Of a stretch of DNA of 15,824 bases, positions 14,735 through 15,824 are shown piece after piece. This stretch comes from Spirochaetes bacterium RBG_16_67_19. Lineage in GTDB: Bacteria; Spirochaetota; Spirochaetia; SZUA-6; DRHE01. The notes below the pieces were generated by a model. It worked only from the letters and a program-made list of their open reading frames with translations, had not been told where the DNA came from and did no database searches. Location of the stretch: contig MIBK01000046.1 of assembly GCA_001829505.1 (NCBI GenBank), forward strand, positions 324 to 16,147, in the 5' to 3' direction. Both the position numbers and the translations under genes were made by a program. Positions within the stretch are counted from its first letter, which is position 1. Every line of letters starts with the position of its first letter.

Positions 14735-14749
14735 GGCTATTATGGATAC

Positions 14750-15824
14750 ATGTCCGACCTGAGCATCCCCGGTGTAACCAGCAAGTACAACACCGAGAAG
14801 AGCATCCAGGCTCTGGTCGAGACCGAACGCATCCGGCTCAAGCGCCTGGAGGTCGAGCGCCAGACCCTGCAGGACCAGCGCGGCTCCTGGCTGGCCCTCA
14901 ACCAGCGGATGAGCTCCGTGCGGGAAGGCGCCCGGGAGCTGTACGGCTTCCAGAATCCCTTCAACAACAAGATCGCCGATTCCTCCGACCAGTCCATCCT
15001 GACGGCCACCGCGGGGCGCACGGCCCAGGAGGACCAGGTCGAGGTCCGGGTCAAACAGATCGCCGCGGCGGACCGCTTCCTGTCCCGCAGCCTGCCCCGC
15101 GACCAGAAGGCCCCCGCGGGCCTGTACCGCTTTACGGTCGGCAGTGAGGAGGTGAAGGTCAACTTCCGGGGCGGCACCCTCAAGGAGCTGGCCGCCGCCA
15201 TCAACGCCCGCGGCGGCAAGCTCCTGGCCGCCTCGGTGGTGGAGGACACCCCCAAGACGCAGGTGCTGGTCATCGAGAGCAAGAAGACCGGGGCGGCCAA
15301 TCCCCTGGGCCTGCACGACCAGGCCGCCGCCTTCGCCGTGCAGATCGGCCTGCTGGAGCGCTCCCCCACGGCCGGCCGCGCCCTGACCCTCAGCCCGCAG
15401 GCGGCGAGCGCGGGCAAGGGCGCGGCCATCGCCGACGGCCTGCTGACCCTGCCCCCCGGGGCGGAAGCCCGCCTGCCCGTGCAGCCCGGCATCACCCTGA
15501 GCGGCAGCATGGTGCTCTCGATGGAGGTGAAGGTCAGCCTCCTGCCCGAGGAAACGGCGGGGAAGACCACCGCCCCCCAAGGCCCGGACATCCCGGGCGC
15601 CGGCGGCATCGAGTTCCAGGGCATCCGCGTGGAGAGCGCCCGCTCGCGCACCCTGCTGCCGTCCTGGGAGCCGCCGCCGCCCGCGGCCCGGGTGGACGAC
15701 CCGGGCGTGATGTTCGCCGAGGCCGCGGGCCGCAGCGTGGCCCTGCCGGCAGTGAAGGACTCCACCGAGTTCTACACCGTGGAGGTCGGCCCGGAGGAGC
15801 TCCCCGGCGAGCTTTCCGCCCTGG
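14750..15824 (+). CDS. fliD: flagellar hook-associated protein 2 (filament cap), 5' part
   Basis: An open frame of 358 complete codons that runs off the right edge. It starts MSDLSIPGVTSKYNTEKSIQ, then ALVETERIRLKRLEVERQTL, the form of FliD start seen in treponemes, where it replaces the usual SGLDTxxIV. The N-terminal coiled coil (about 15-60) is followed by LYGFQNPFNNKIADSSDQSI and ATAGRTAQEDQVEVRVKQIAAADRFLSRSLP, then the domain with LYRFTVGSEEVKVNFRGGTLKELAAAINARGGKLL. A proline-rich linker (SWEPPPPAARVDDPG) lies near residue 306. FliD caps the filament and helps flagellin assemble. The ATG at 14750 has no strong Shine-Dalgarno and is probably coupled to flaG 15 nt upstream. Confidence 0.93.
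   Translation, partial: MSDLSIPGVTSKYNTEKSIQALVETERIRLKRLEVERQTLQDQRGSWLALNQRMSSVREGARELYGFQNPFNNKIADSSDQSILTATAGRTAQEDQVEVRVKQIAAADRFLSRSLPRDQKAPAGLYRFTVGSEEVKVNFRGGTLKELAAAINARGGKLLAASVVEDTPKTQVLVIESKKTGAANPLGLHDQAAAFAVQIGLLERSPTAGRALTLSPQAASAGKGAAIADGLLTLPPGAEARLPVQPGITLSGSMVLSMEVKVSLLPEETAGKTTAPQGPDIPGAGGIEFQGIRVESARSRTLLPSWEPPPPAARVDDPGVMFAEAAGRSVALPAVKDSTEFYTVEVGPEELPGELSAL

Noticed and set aside
14714..14743. TTGTTC-18-TATTAT as a fliD promoter
   Set aside because: Transcription would begin at about the ATG itself, inside a tight flaG-fliD arrangement; co-transcription is simpler.

Overview
The window is chromosomal DNA of high G+C from a spirochaete. The clearest signs are two tandem FlaB-type periplasmic flagellins (both start [10 protein letters not shown] and both lack a large variable domain), a Treponema-like FliD start, a PlzA-like PilZ protein, and a long eukaryote-type isoleucyl-tRNA synthetase of the kind spirochaetes carry. 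Codon use is strongly GC-ending and many genes start with TTG or GTG. I cannot name the species. I see no transposase, phage gene, tRNA, CRISPR array or plasmid function.

Layout. (1) 1-3856, minus strand: a small parvulin (ppiC), ileS and the 5' part of a putative lipoprotein, probably one transcript. (2) 3857-3997: a divergent intergenic region with four AGGTGAACC repeats and a strong sigma-70 promoter, facing (3) 3998-7042, a large protein with HEAT-like helical repeats fused to a class III adenylate cyclase domain. (4) 7049-8895: the infC-rpmI-rplT translation operon with its own near-consensus promoter, continued by a ZapB-like coiled-coil gene and zapA. (5) 8903-9081: a folded RNA with the architecture of 6S RNA, directly behind zapA. 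(6) 9080-10081, minus strand: a PfkB-family sugar/nucleoside kinase. (7) 10096-10124: a near-perfect promoter whose -10 box is palindromic and may fire both ways. It drives (8) a PilZ (c-di-GMP receptor) gene and an overlapping TPR gene. (9) 12263-14252: two 286-residue flagellins, followed by flaG and the start of fliD, which runs off the right end.

How it fits together: the left half is housekeeping (protein folding, translation, division, RNA polymerase control by 6S RNA). The right half is motility (c-di-GMP receptor, flagellin filament, FlaG, cap). Two second-messenger proteins, a cAMP-type cyclase and a c-di-GMP receptor, lie in one window. The most interesting non-coding signal is in the flagellin leaders. 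Each has a perfect 9-bp hairpin with a 6-nt loop showing an ANGGA motif, and 24-25 nt further on a second ANGGA at the ribosome-binding site. That is the arrangement expected for CsrA control of flagellin translation.
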